Positions 7,755 to 12,989 of a stretch of DNA of 12,989 bases are shown here, piece by piece. A model generated the notes under the pieces. It saw nothing but the letters and a program-made list of their open reading frames with translations. It was not told where the DNA came from and made no database searches. The stretch covers positions 1 to 12,989 of the forward strand of contig DATKMG010000065.1 in the NCBI GenBank assembly GCA_035541995.1, written 5' to 3'. Every line of letters begins with the position of its first letter. The first letter of the stretch is position 1. The DNA comes from DATKMG01 sp035541995 (GTDB lineage Bacteria; Acidobacteriota; Terriglobia; Versatilivoradales; Versatilivoraceae). The translations under genes were made by a program, and so were the position numbers.

Positions 7755-8384
7755 ATGCGACGAACAAAATTCATCCGTTACGGGCGAAGAATGTTACTTT
7801 TTGTCTGTCTGGCAATCGGATGTGGCGCCGTGCCGGGGCGCTCATCACAGCAGTGGGAAGCCCAGCCAGCCAAATTGCCGTCTCGTCGAGAGATTCTTGC
7901 CCTCCTACACAAGGTCAATGATTGGCAGGTTGTACACCCGGCGCTGCCTCTCGAAGACCGCAACTGGCAGCGCGCGACGTGGTACACCGGCGTCATGTCA
8001 GCCTGGAAAGAGACGAGGGACCTGGCGTTCTGGAATCAAGCGTTGGACTGGGGGCGGCAGCACAATTGGCAGGTCGGTACCGAAGCCGATGGCGCCAATC
8101 GGCTGTTTTGTATTGAAACCTGGTTGGAATTGTACTTTGAGAAGAAAGACCGAAGCATGATCGAGCCCGCGATTCAATGGCTCAACACCCCAGCACCCAA
8201 CTCGCCAGCTGGCGCGAAGCGCTGGTATCTGGAGTCCTGGGGCAAGAACCGTACCTATGTGGATTCTCTGTACGGAGCCTCTGCCCTGGTCATGCTGGCC
8301 AAAGCTTCGAGGGATGAGAAGTACCTGGCGATTATGCAAGCCTTCTTCGACGACGTTATTCAAAATGGTGCAAGTCTAGTTTGA
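7755..8384 (+). CDS. GH88/GH105-like (alpha/alpha)6 hydrolase, C-terminally truncated
   Basis: Intact relatives are unsaturated rhamnogalacturonyl/glucuronyl hydrolases (YteR-like), which remove the unsaturated uronic acid left by polysaccharide lyases. The visible family pattern is WQRATWYTGVMSAWKETRD (71-89), a helical repeat with ALDWGRQHNWQ (96-106), LFCIETWLELY (117-127) and YVDSLYGASALVMLAKASRD (168-187). D170 is in the position of the catalytic Asp of YteR. The protein starts with a hydrophobic segment containing LAIGC (19-23), a possible lipoprotein or signal sequence. GGAG seven bases before the ATG supports the start. At 209 aa it is only about half the usual length (roughly 350-400). 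Similarity fades at FFDD (197-200), and the last residues overlap the 3' end of the opposite-strand gene. It is probably a non-functional remnant. Confidence 0.75.
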   Translation: MRRTKFIRYGRRMLLFVCLAIGCGAVPGRSSQQWEAQPAKLPSRREILALLHKVNDWQVVHPALPLEDRNWQRATWYTGVMSAWKETRDLAFWNQALDWGRQHNWQVGTEADGANRLFCIETWLELYFEKKDRSMIEPAIQWLNTPAPNSPAGAKRWYLESWGKNRTYVDSLYGASALVMLAKASRDEKYLAIMQAFFDDVIQNGASLV

Positions 8385-8754
8385 TGGAAGCCTTATCCGA
8401 GAAATCCATTACGCCAGCGGCGCCGATGCCAATAGCCACAACAATGGCATCGCTGATTTCCTCCTTTGTGATGCCGAGTTCCAGCGCCTTGCGTAAGTGG
8501 CCTTCCAGGCAACCTTCGCATCTGGTCGCCAGCGAAACGCCGATGGCGATCAATTCTTTGGTTTTGAGATCTAGCGCACTGGGGACAAAATAGCTCTCTT
8601 TGTAGAATTGTAAGTAGAGGTTTCGGAGACGCGGTTCAACCAAGCTCATCGAAGCAGGCGGAGACTTCTTGGGAGTAACAGTGCCACCTTCTTCAGGTGT
8701 TGTGTTCTCGGCGGTCGGCCCGTTTTCGGACCCGACATTAGCGTTATCGTCCAT
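8356..8754 (-). CDS. AhpD/carboxymuconolactone decarboxylase-like protein
   Basis: This is a carboxymuconolactone-decarboxylase-fold protein of about 132 aa. The core is ELIAIGVSLATRCEGCLEGH followed by a typical helix, KALELGITKEEISDAIVVA. CEGC plus the histidine three residues later (CxxCxxxH) is the redox motif of AhpD-like alkylhydroperoxidase subunits, so peroxide reduction or disulfide chemistry is likelier than lactone decarboxylation. An upstream Met would add 29 residues (start 8841), but GAGGA sits six bases before the ATG at 8754, while the longer form has its nearest GGGGAG 13 bases away; I choose 8754. The first 35 or so residues are polar and Asn/Pro/Thr/Glu-rich, probably disordered. 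The 3' end overlaps the truncated GH105-like gene by 29 bp, tail to tail, so its last residues (KLDLHHFE) may be altered by the rearrangement. Its physiological partner is not visible. Confidence 0.85.
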   Translation of the reverse strand: MDDNANVGSENGPTAENTTPEEGGTVTPKKSPPASMSLVEPRLRNLYLQFYKESYFVPSALDLKTKELIAIGVSLATRCEGCLEGHLRKALELGITKEEISDAIVVAIGIGAAGVMDFSDKASIKLDLHHFE

Positions 8755-9126
8755 AGCATTCCTCGCATGGTATTGGCTTGCCTGGCCAGAATATCCCAAC
8801 CAGATGGTTAATTCTGAGCTTCCGAAGAGGGTCATTGTCAACTGAATTCTCCCCTAGTTCCGCTCATAGTGAATTCCCCCAGTGTCAGGCAGAGACGGCA
8901 GGCCGAGCCCACGTTCTCCCCGCAACAGCACCATGACATGGAAAAGATAGTGTAAACGTGAAAAGGGGAAAGTGATTGCCAAAAGGGGCTTAGAATATGG
9001 GTTGATGAGGAAAGCGCGGAATAGAAGTCTTGAAATCGGTTCCAAAGATAAAATAGCACTGCCCGCAAATGACAAGAACTCCTTCAAAACCCTTAAGGCG
9101 AAAATGAGATTCCAGCGGAGGTAGTT
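8755..9126. other. 372-bp intergenic region, IS-end-like at its left side
   Basis: No credible gene is present. Short frames on the minus strand (8838-9087) have no recognisable domain. The left part, 8836-8880, looks like an insertion-sequence end and is listed separately. From about 8940 to 9020 the plus strand is A/G-rich without recognisable signals. GGAGG at 9117-9121 is the ribosome site of the following gene. Confidence 0.5.
8836..8880 (+). mobile_element. Possible IS21-family-like terminal repeats (remnant)
   Basis: TGTCAACTGAATTCTCCCC starts at 8836. A second, related block GTGAATTCCCCC lies at 8869-8880, 27 bp further on. A TGT start with iterated TGAATT-plus-C-run blocks is the kind of end seen in IS21-family elements, which carry multiple copies of a terminal repeat. 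No transposase gene and no opposite end are visible, so at most a remnant remains. This rests on resemblance only. Confidence 0.3.
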
Positions 9127-10500
9127 ATGGTCGGGAGGTTATCTGCCCTTTTGATTCTCTGTTTTATCTTCCCATTTCCCCCTAAGGTCATGGCTGAGAC
9201 ACGCTGGGAGAGGAGTGCCCGCGTCAGGCAAGAAGCGGCCCAAGAGATTGTCTGGTTCAATCATGAACCATTCATTTTCCCCTTGCGACGGGGAGGTCAC
9301 TTCGAGAATTGGCCGGAACTTTATCGCCGTCAGCACCGCGTCGAGAATATTTCGCTGATGGCCAAGGACGGGGTGCGCTACGGCCGGCTACACTTCTACA
9401 AGGGAATGGGGCTGCATATGGAAATGCCGGAAATCGAGGAGTCACGCCAAGCCGCCGAACGGATGCATGCCGAGGGGATGAAGGTCAGTTTGTATGTTGG
9501 AGGCACCATGTTTGCGGAGGCCTTCTACCGTGAGGTCCCCGAGGCACGTGAGTGGGAGCAACGCGACCAGCTTGGCCGCGGGGTCCCGTACATGGAAACC
9601 CAAACCTTCCGTCACTATCCTTGCCCCAACGAACCTGCCTATCGAAATTATATAAAGAAGGTCCTTAAGATCGGAGTCGAACAGCTCGGGGCTGACCAGT
9701 TCTTCTTCGATAACGTCCAGCTTCAGCCCGAACCCAAGTCTTGCCGTTGTCCGCGTTGCCTCCGAGCTTTCCAGGAATTCCTACAGAAGCGTTACTCTAC
9801 CGCTGAAGCTGTACGCCGCCGCTTCGGGTACCCCGGATTGGACTACATCAAGATTAATGAATGGGACGTATACAACCGCCCTGAAGACATTCGTTCGTTG
9901 GACGATCCGGTCCTGCAGGAGTGGGTCCGTTTCCGCTGCGAATCCCTGGCCCGGCACAACCTGGATTTGGCCGATTACATCAAGAGGCTGAACCCTGATA
10001 TTTCAGTGGGATTCAATTTGAAGGGGCTTTATGGACTCAACCGGATGTGGCTGAATGGAATATACCATCCGCTCTACCAGGGACATTGTGATTTCATCTG
10101 TTTTGATGTCGATGGCGTGGATGCTCGCCTTGATTCCAGGACTGGGGCGCTGGTTTCCGAGATCCGCTCGTACAAGATGGCGCGGACCCTCAATATGAGC
10201 TGTCAGGATTCCCTGGAAGATGAATTGCGGCTGGCAGTTCACATGGCTTTCAACTACCAGCGCCGCCTGCCGCGCTTCGGCTACCAGGGAGGAGCGTGGG
10301 ACTGGGGAGCCAACAACGTCTTTACTCCTTTGATGGAATTCTTCCGGGAATTCAGCGATCGCTATTACACGGAAACCAAAGATCGAGCAGATGTTGCCGT
10401 GCTGCGCAGTTGGCCCTCAATGGCATACAGTATCGGGGGCACTTTGGTGCCGACCATCCTGATGGAACAGGTGCTCATCCAAACATCAGGTGCCATTTGA
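9127..10500 (+). CDS. Exported TIM-barrel glycoside hydrolase-like protein, N-terminal part (frameshifted gene)
   Basis: This is the 5' part of a gene that continues to 11215 in another frame. The signal peptide covers about residues 1-23, with likely cleavage after VMA. The catalytic-type barrel follows: WFNHEPFIFPLRRGG (43-57), DGVRYGRLHFYKGMG (81-95), GMKVSLYVGGTMF (117-129), then ADQFFFDN (189-196) with D195 as a candidate active-site acid. A CRCPRC cluster (206-211) introduces LRAFQEFLQKRY. The order fits GH42-like or hypothetical glycosyl hydrolase (GHL6-type) TIM barrels that carry a beta-galactosidase-trimerisation-like domain behind the barrel. After residue 452 (LIQ) the frame drifts into four unrelated residues and a TGA stop. 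The ribosome site GGAGG is at 9117-9121, five bases before the ATG. It is the first gene of the right-hand (+) cluster. The substrate is unknown. Confidence 0.8.
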   Translation: MVGRLSALLILCFIFPFPPKVMAETRWERSARVRQEAAQEIVWFNHEPFIFPLRRGGHFENWPELYRRQHRVENISLMAKDGVRYGRLHFYKGMGLHMEMPEIEESRQAAERMHAEGMKVSLYVGGTMFAEAFYREVPEAREWEQRDQLGRGVPYMETQTFRHYPCPNEPAYRNYIKKVLKIGVEQLGADQFFFDNVQLQPEPKSCRCPRCLRAFQEFLQKRYSTAEAVRRRFGYPGLDYIKINEWDVYNRPEDIRSLDDPVLQEWVRFRCESLARHNLDLADYIKRLNPDISVGFNLKGLYGLNRMWLNGIYHPLYQGHCDFICFDVDGVDARLDSRTGALVSEIRSYKMARTLNMSCQDSLEDELRLAVHMAFNYQRRLPRFGYQGGAWDWGANNVFTPLMEFFREFSDRYYTETKDRADVAVLRSWPSMAYSIGGTLVPTILMEQVLIQTSGAI

Positions 10501-11215
10501 TATCCTCTTCGACGAGCAACTGGATTCCATCGACCGGTATGCTGCCGTGATACTTCCCGAGCAGGAAGCGCTTTCCCGAGCGATCCTCGACCGTCTGATT
10601 GGCTATGCCCATGCGGGCGGCACACTCATGTTCTCCGGCAGCACAGCTCGCTATAATGAATGGCGGGAGGAGCGGCAAGTGAATCCGCTTCTGTCCCGGT
10701 TTGGGAAAACCGCACCAACCAGAATCTCCTCGATTAGCGAAGGCCAAGGGCGGCTACTGTACATTCCAGAGATCCTTCCCACCACTCAACCCGGTAGCCA
10801 GGCCTTCGGTGCCAACCCCGAGATCATCGCGTCGGTACAGGGCCGTGACAGCCGTTTCTCTCCTGCAGAATGGACTCTGCCCGCCAACCATGCTGGGATT
10901 CACAGAGCGCTGGTCGCAGGCTTGCGGCAAGGCCTTTCGCTGGAAAGCGCGGCGCCGCTGACCACCGTTTCAGAAATCTGCGACAGGCCGACAACATCCG
11001 AAACCATTGTGCATTTTGTCAATTTTGAACGCGTGCATTCCACAGGACCATTTCCTGCCTCTGTGCGAGTCGTCCTTGGCCGGGCCGCAAGGTCTGTCAT
11101 GCTCTTCTCTCCGGATGCCGACAATCCGCAACCACTCACGTTTTCGGAGATTAACGGCAGGGTGCGGTTCACAGTGCCGCCCTTCCGGCTTTATGCCATG
11201 ATTGTGATATCCTGA
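10490..11215 (+). CDS. C-terminal part of the frameshifted glycoside hydrolase-like protein
   Basis: In the +1 frame the protein continues as HQVPFDILFDEQLDSIDRYAAVILPEQEALS, exactly the type of sequence expected after LMEQVLIQ in the upstream frame. It resembles the Rossmann-like trimerisation domain of GH42 beta-galactosidases (AVILPEQEALSRAILDRLIGYAHAGGTLMFSG), followed by a C-terminal beta domain (FRLYAMIVIS at the end). The GTG at 10490 is not a natural start: there is no ribosome site and homology extends upstream of it. Removing one A from AAA at 10481-10483 would restore a single 695-aa protein (9127-11215). So this is half of a broken gene, unless the extra base is a sequencing error. 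The end of the protein at TGA 11213-11215 precedes the hairpin at 11254. Confidence 0.75.
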   Translation: MPFDILFDEQLDSIDRYAAVILPEQEALSRAILDRLIGYAHAGGTLMFSGSTARYNEWREERQVNPLLSRFGKTAPTRISSISEGQGRLLYIPEILPTTQPGSQAFGANPEIIASVQGRDSRFSPAEWTLPANHAGIHRALVAGLRQGLSLESAAPLTTVSEICDRPTTSETIVHFVNFERVHSTGPFPASVRVVLGRAARSVMLFSPDADNPQPLTFSEINGRVRFTVPPFRLYAMIVIS

Positions 11216-11253
11216 AGAGAGTGCGACATGACATGTTCGGCTCACCACACCCG

Positions 11254-11333
11254 ATGAAAATGCTGGAGGGCCCCGCTCCGTCGGGGCCAGGGTCGCGACG
11301 GAGCGCGACCCTCCACCAAAACCGCATTTTCAT
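11254..11333. repeat. Long GC-rich palindromic hairpin (REP-like, possible terminator or attenuator)
   Basis: The outer arms ATGAAAATGC (11254-11263) and GCATTTTCAT (11324-11333) are perfectly complementary over 10 bp. They continue inward as TGGAGGG (11264-11270) / CCCTCCA (11309-11315), with an 8-base bulge on the right. The inner stem GCTCCGTCG (11275-11283) / CGACGGAGC (11296-11304) is 9 bp. The 80-bp whole can fold into one long hairpin. No U tract follows, so it is not a classic Rho-independent terminator. It lies between two (+) genes in the same apparent operon. GGAGGG...CGACGGAGCGCGACCCTCC patterns look like a dispersed palindromic repeat. Confidence 0.7.
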
Positions 11334-11396
11334 AAAGATCGTGATTCATCAACGAAGGGCGGCCGCTCGCTGCAGCATCATCAAAACGGAGCATGT

Positions 11397-11749
11397 ATGA
11401 TCAGGAAATTACTTTTCGTACTCATCCTGGTTGGGGTGGCGTCTTCCAGTTCTGTTCTGGCGGGCAAGGTGGTTTCCGTCGATCACTGGCTCTTTCCCGG
11501 CCTGGCGGCCATGGACGGGAACTGGGCGGCTTTACTGAGGATCTAGGGGAAATGCGCCTGGCGGATGGAAGGGCTGTGATCGGCCTGAATTCCGCTCAGA
11601 CGGCCCGGGATGGAACTCTCTGCTTTGTTGGCGCCATCGAACTGCGGGAAGAACCGGGGCAGAATCTGGAATATGCCGGAAAAATCGGAAATATCCCCTA
11701 TCGGTTGGCACTGGTGATTTATCGCCCCGGGGCGCAAAACCAACCATGA
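11397..11749 (+). pseudogene. Small exported protein of unknown function, frameshifted
   Basis: From ATG 11397 the frame encodes a clear signal peptide (MIRKLLFVLILVGVASSSSV, then LAG) and KVVSVDHWLFPGLAAMDGNWAA before stopping at TAG 11544-11546. The neighbouring frame carries on from there as FTEDLGEMRLADGRAVIGLN to the TGA at 11747-11749. Adding one T in the run at 11531-11533 joins the two into a protein of 117 aa with DGNWAAFTEDLGEMRLADG across the joint. An open frame from ATG 11393 covers the whole span but begins with sequence lacking any export signal, so it looks like an artefact of the shift. The domain is unrecognised. It is followed by the six-hairpin glycosidase-like gene with only 20 bases between stop and start, so the two probably form an operon and may act together outside the cytoplasm. 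Confidence 0.6.
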
Positions 11750-11769
11750 GCCTGAATATTGGAGCGATA

Positions 11770-12989
11770 ATGATTCGACGATGCCTGATTTCGCGCCTCA
11801 TTTTGACGATCGCCAGTTTGACTGCAATTGCCTTTGCCCAGATCCCCACAGCCCGAGAGAAGGTGCTTGAAGCAATGAGGCAACGTCCAAGCGATCCCTG
11901 GCCAAGGGGCGTGGGCCATGTTGTTCTGTCCATGCCAGGCAGCGAGGAAATGCAGAAGGCCTACCACGAGCCCGGTGGAGGTTTCAGTCCGACTGTACGC
12001 AGTTTCGGGCTGTCGATCTGGATCACATCGGCCGACGGGAGTGTGTTGAAGACCAGCGACAGTATTCCATTGTCTGGGCTTCAACAGAAGCTGGTGTGGC
12101 AACAAGGAAGCTTGCTTCCATCCATTTCGACTCAAACGGAGGAATACCAAGCTCTTTGGTCGGAGGGTCCGGAGAACGGCATTTGCCGCCTGGCCCTCTC
12201 CACGCGACCCCAAGCCGATCACAAGGTCGCGGTGGTCATTCGAAGTGTTGGCCCGGCAGGGGATGCCATTGAGTCCCTCAACTGGAATGGCCGGCATTTG
12301 CGTGTGAATGGACGTTACTCCATCGAGATGCACCCCGAACCCTCCTCGGTATATGTGGGACCTGAGGGCCCGCCGGGGTGGACGAGAGCATGCGGAAGTA
12401 CCGATAGCTGCGCAGCACAGGACGGTTGGTGCTATGCTCGATTTGTACTGCCTGGAAAAGGGAAATATACCCTGGCGATCCAAGACTCCTACCCGCGCTC
12501 TGTACCGGTCCTCCCAGCAGCCAGCACCCGAGCATCGTTGGAGATGGAACTTCCAGACAGTCGATTTGCTGAGGCACTGAACGCCCAGGTAGCTCAGTTG
12601 ATGATGGGGTTGGTGTCGAATCAGACTCATCCTGGCGAACCGGTCAATTATCCCCTGGTCTGGCTAAGGGATGGAGCATATCAGGTGGTATCGCTGGCGC
12701 GGGCTGGACGGCTGGAGACCGCCCGGGAACTAGCACGGTATTTTGCGGAAAACGACTTCTTCGGCGGGTTCGGTGCCGAAGGTGATGCCCCCGGACTTTC
12801 TATCTGGGCCATCCTTGAGGTGGCCTGCCGACTCCATGATAAGGGGTTCGATGACTATCTGTGGCCCCATGTCCGTCGCAAGGCCGAGTTCATTCTGGGC
12901 CTAACAAAGACCCGGTTAACGATCGAGCGTTTTTCGATCGGTCCTCTAGTCCCCTCTGAACGCTTTCGGAAGGAAATATACGAAGTGGC
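11770..12989 (+). CDS. Exported six-hairpin (alpha/alpha)6 glycosidase-like protein (3' partial)
   Basis: The frame is open from ATG 11770 to the last base (406 complete codons). The N-terminal signal peptide is residues 1-23, with cleavage after AFA. An N-terminal beta-rich part of about 250 residues follows, including a Cys cluster (C208, C214, C221). Then comes the helical catalytic-type domain: YPLVWLRDGAYQVVSLARAG (294-313), a family hallmark with D301, then ENDFFGGFGAEGDAPGLSIW (327-346) with E337 and D339. This order resembles GH15/GH63-type glucoamylase-like six-hairpin glycosidases, which act on alpha-glucans or related glycans. GGAG (11761-11764), five bases before ATG 11770, supports this start over ATG 11746, which overlaps the previous stop and would put eight extra residues before the signal. 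The C-terminal catalytic half is outside the window, so a family number cannot be assigned. Confidence 0.8.
   Translation, partial: MIRRCLISRLILTIASLTAIAFAQIPTAREKVLEAMRQRPSDPWPRGVGHVVLSMPGSEEMQKAYHEPGGGFSPTVRSFGLSIWITSADGSVLKTSDSIPLSGLQQKLVWQQGSLLPSISTQTEEYQALWSEGPENGICRLALSTRPQADHKVAVVIRSVGPAGDAIESLNWNGRHLRVNGRYSIEMHPEPSSVYVGPEGPPGWTRACGSTDSCAAQDGWCYARFVLPGKGKYTLAIQDSYPRSVPVLPAASTRASLEMELPDSRFAEALNAQVAQLMMGLVSNQTHPGEPVNYPLVWLRDGAYQVVSLARAGRLETARELARYFAENDFFGGFGAEGDAPGLSIWAILEVACRLHDKGFDDYLWPHVRRKAEFILGLTKTRLTIERFSIGPLVPSERFRKEIYEV

Noticed and set aside
8755..8841. 29-residue N-terminal extension of the AhpD-like protein
   Set aside because: The nearest ribosome-site-like sequence is 13 bases before that ATG, while ATG 8754 has GAGGA at a good distance.
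8838..9087. Two overlapping short frames on the minus strand
   Set aside because: No domain or ribosome site is visible and the predicted proteins are unusual in composition. The bases are better explained as an IS-like remnant and intergenic DNA.
10478..10495. Programmed ribosomal frameshift in the split glycosidase gene
   Set aside because: There is no slippery heptamer, no internal Shine-Dalgarno at a suitable distance, and the stop comes five codons after the shift point. A simple mutation or sequencing error is more likely.
11254..11333. Classic Rho-independent terminator
   Set aside because: The hairpin is long enough but no T tract follows it on either strand.
11719..12630. 303-aa open frame on the minus strand
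   Set aside because: It is antisense to the exported six-hairpin protein. It has low-complexity, Cys/Arg/His-rich content, no domain and no ribosome site, while the plus-strand frame has a signal peptide and family motifs.

Overview
The window reads as a piece of a moderately GC-rich Gram-negative chromosome. The signs are a HlyD-type membrane-fusion adaptor with a LolD/MacB-type ATPase, a membrane-anchored dihaem cytochrome c with a C-terminal CxxCG...HG tail, and several exported glycoside-hydrolase-like proteins. The combination, and the dispersed GC-rich palindromic repeats between genes, remind me of Acidobacteriota or a neighbouring environmental phylum. No rRNA or taxonomic marker is present, so this is only an impression.

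Layout, left to right. (1) Positions 1-1895 (+): the 3' part of an ABC efflux adaptor gene, then its ATPase; the permease is not in the window. (2) 1896-2139: an imperfect purine/pyrimidine inverted repeat between convergent genes. (3) 2140-3153 (-): a membrane-anchored dihaem cytochrome c. (4) 3432-4610 (+), divergent from it: a TolB/PD40-like beta-propeller protein with one internal hydrophobic segment. (5) 4611-4963: non-coding, with an approximately 200-bp repeat-like element. (6) 4964-7372 (-): a large exported protein with twelve Asp-box (BNR) motifs, resembling two-propeller GH74/sortilin-type proteins. (7) 7755-8384 (+): the N-terminal half of a GH88/GH105-like (alpha/alpha)6 hydrolase, cut off where it runs into (8) 8356-8754 (-), an AhpD/carboxymuconolactone-decarboxylase-like protein. 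(9) 8836-8880: repeats resembling an IS21-type insertion-sequence end. (10) 9127-11215 (+): one exported TIM-barrel glycosidase-like gene split by a one-base frameshift. (11) 11254-11333: a long GC-rich hairpin. (12) 11397-11749 (+): a small exported protein, also split by a one-base frameshift. (13) 11770 to the window end (+): a six-hairpin glycosidase-like exported protein that stays open past the last base.

The right two-thirds look like an accessory glycan-degradation locus: a BNR propeller hydrolase, an unsaturated-uronyl-hydrolase fragment, a TIM-barrel glycosidase and an (alpha/alpha)6 glycosidase. Nearly all have export signals. The locus appears to be decaying or rearranged, with one gene truncated at a chimeric junction, two frameshifts of one base in short A or T runs, and IS-like remnants and palindromic repeats between genes. 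Sequencing error is an alternative explanation for the frameshifts. I saw no CRISPR array, tRNA, rRNA, toxin-antitoxin pair or phage gene.
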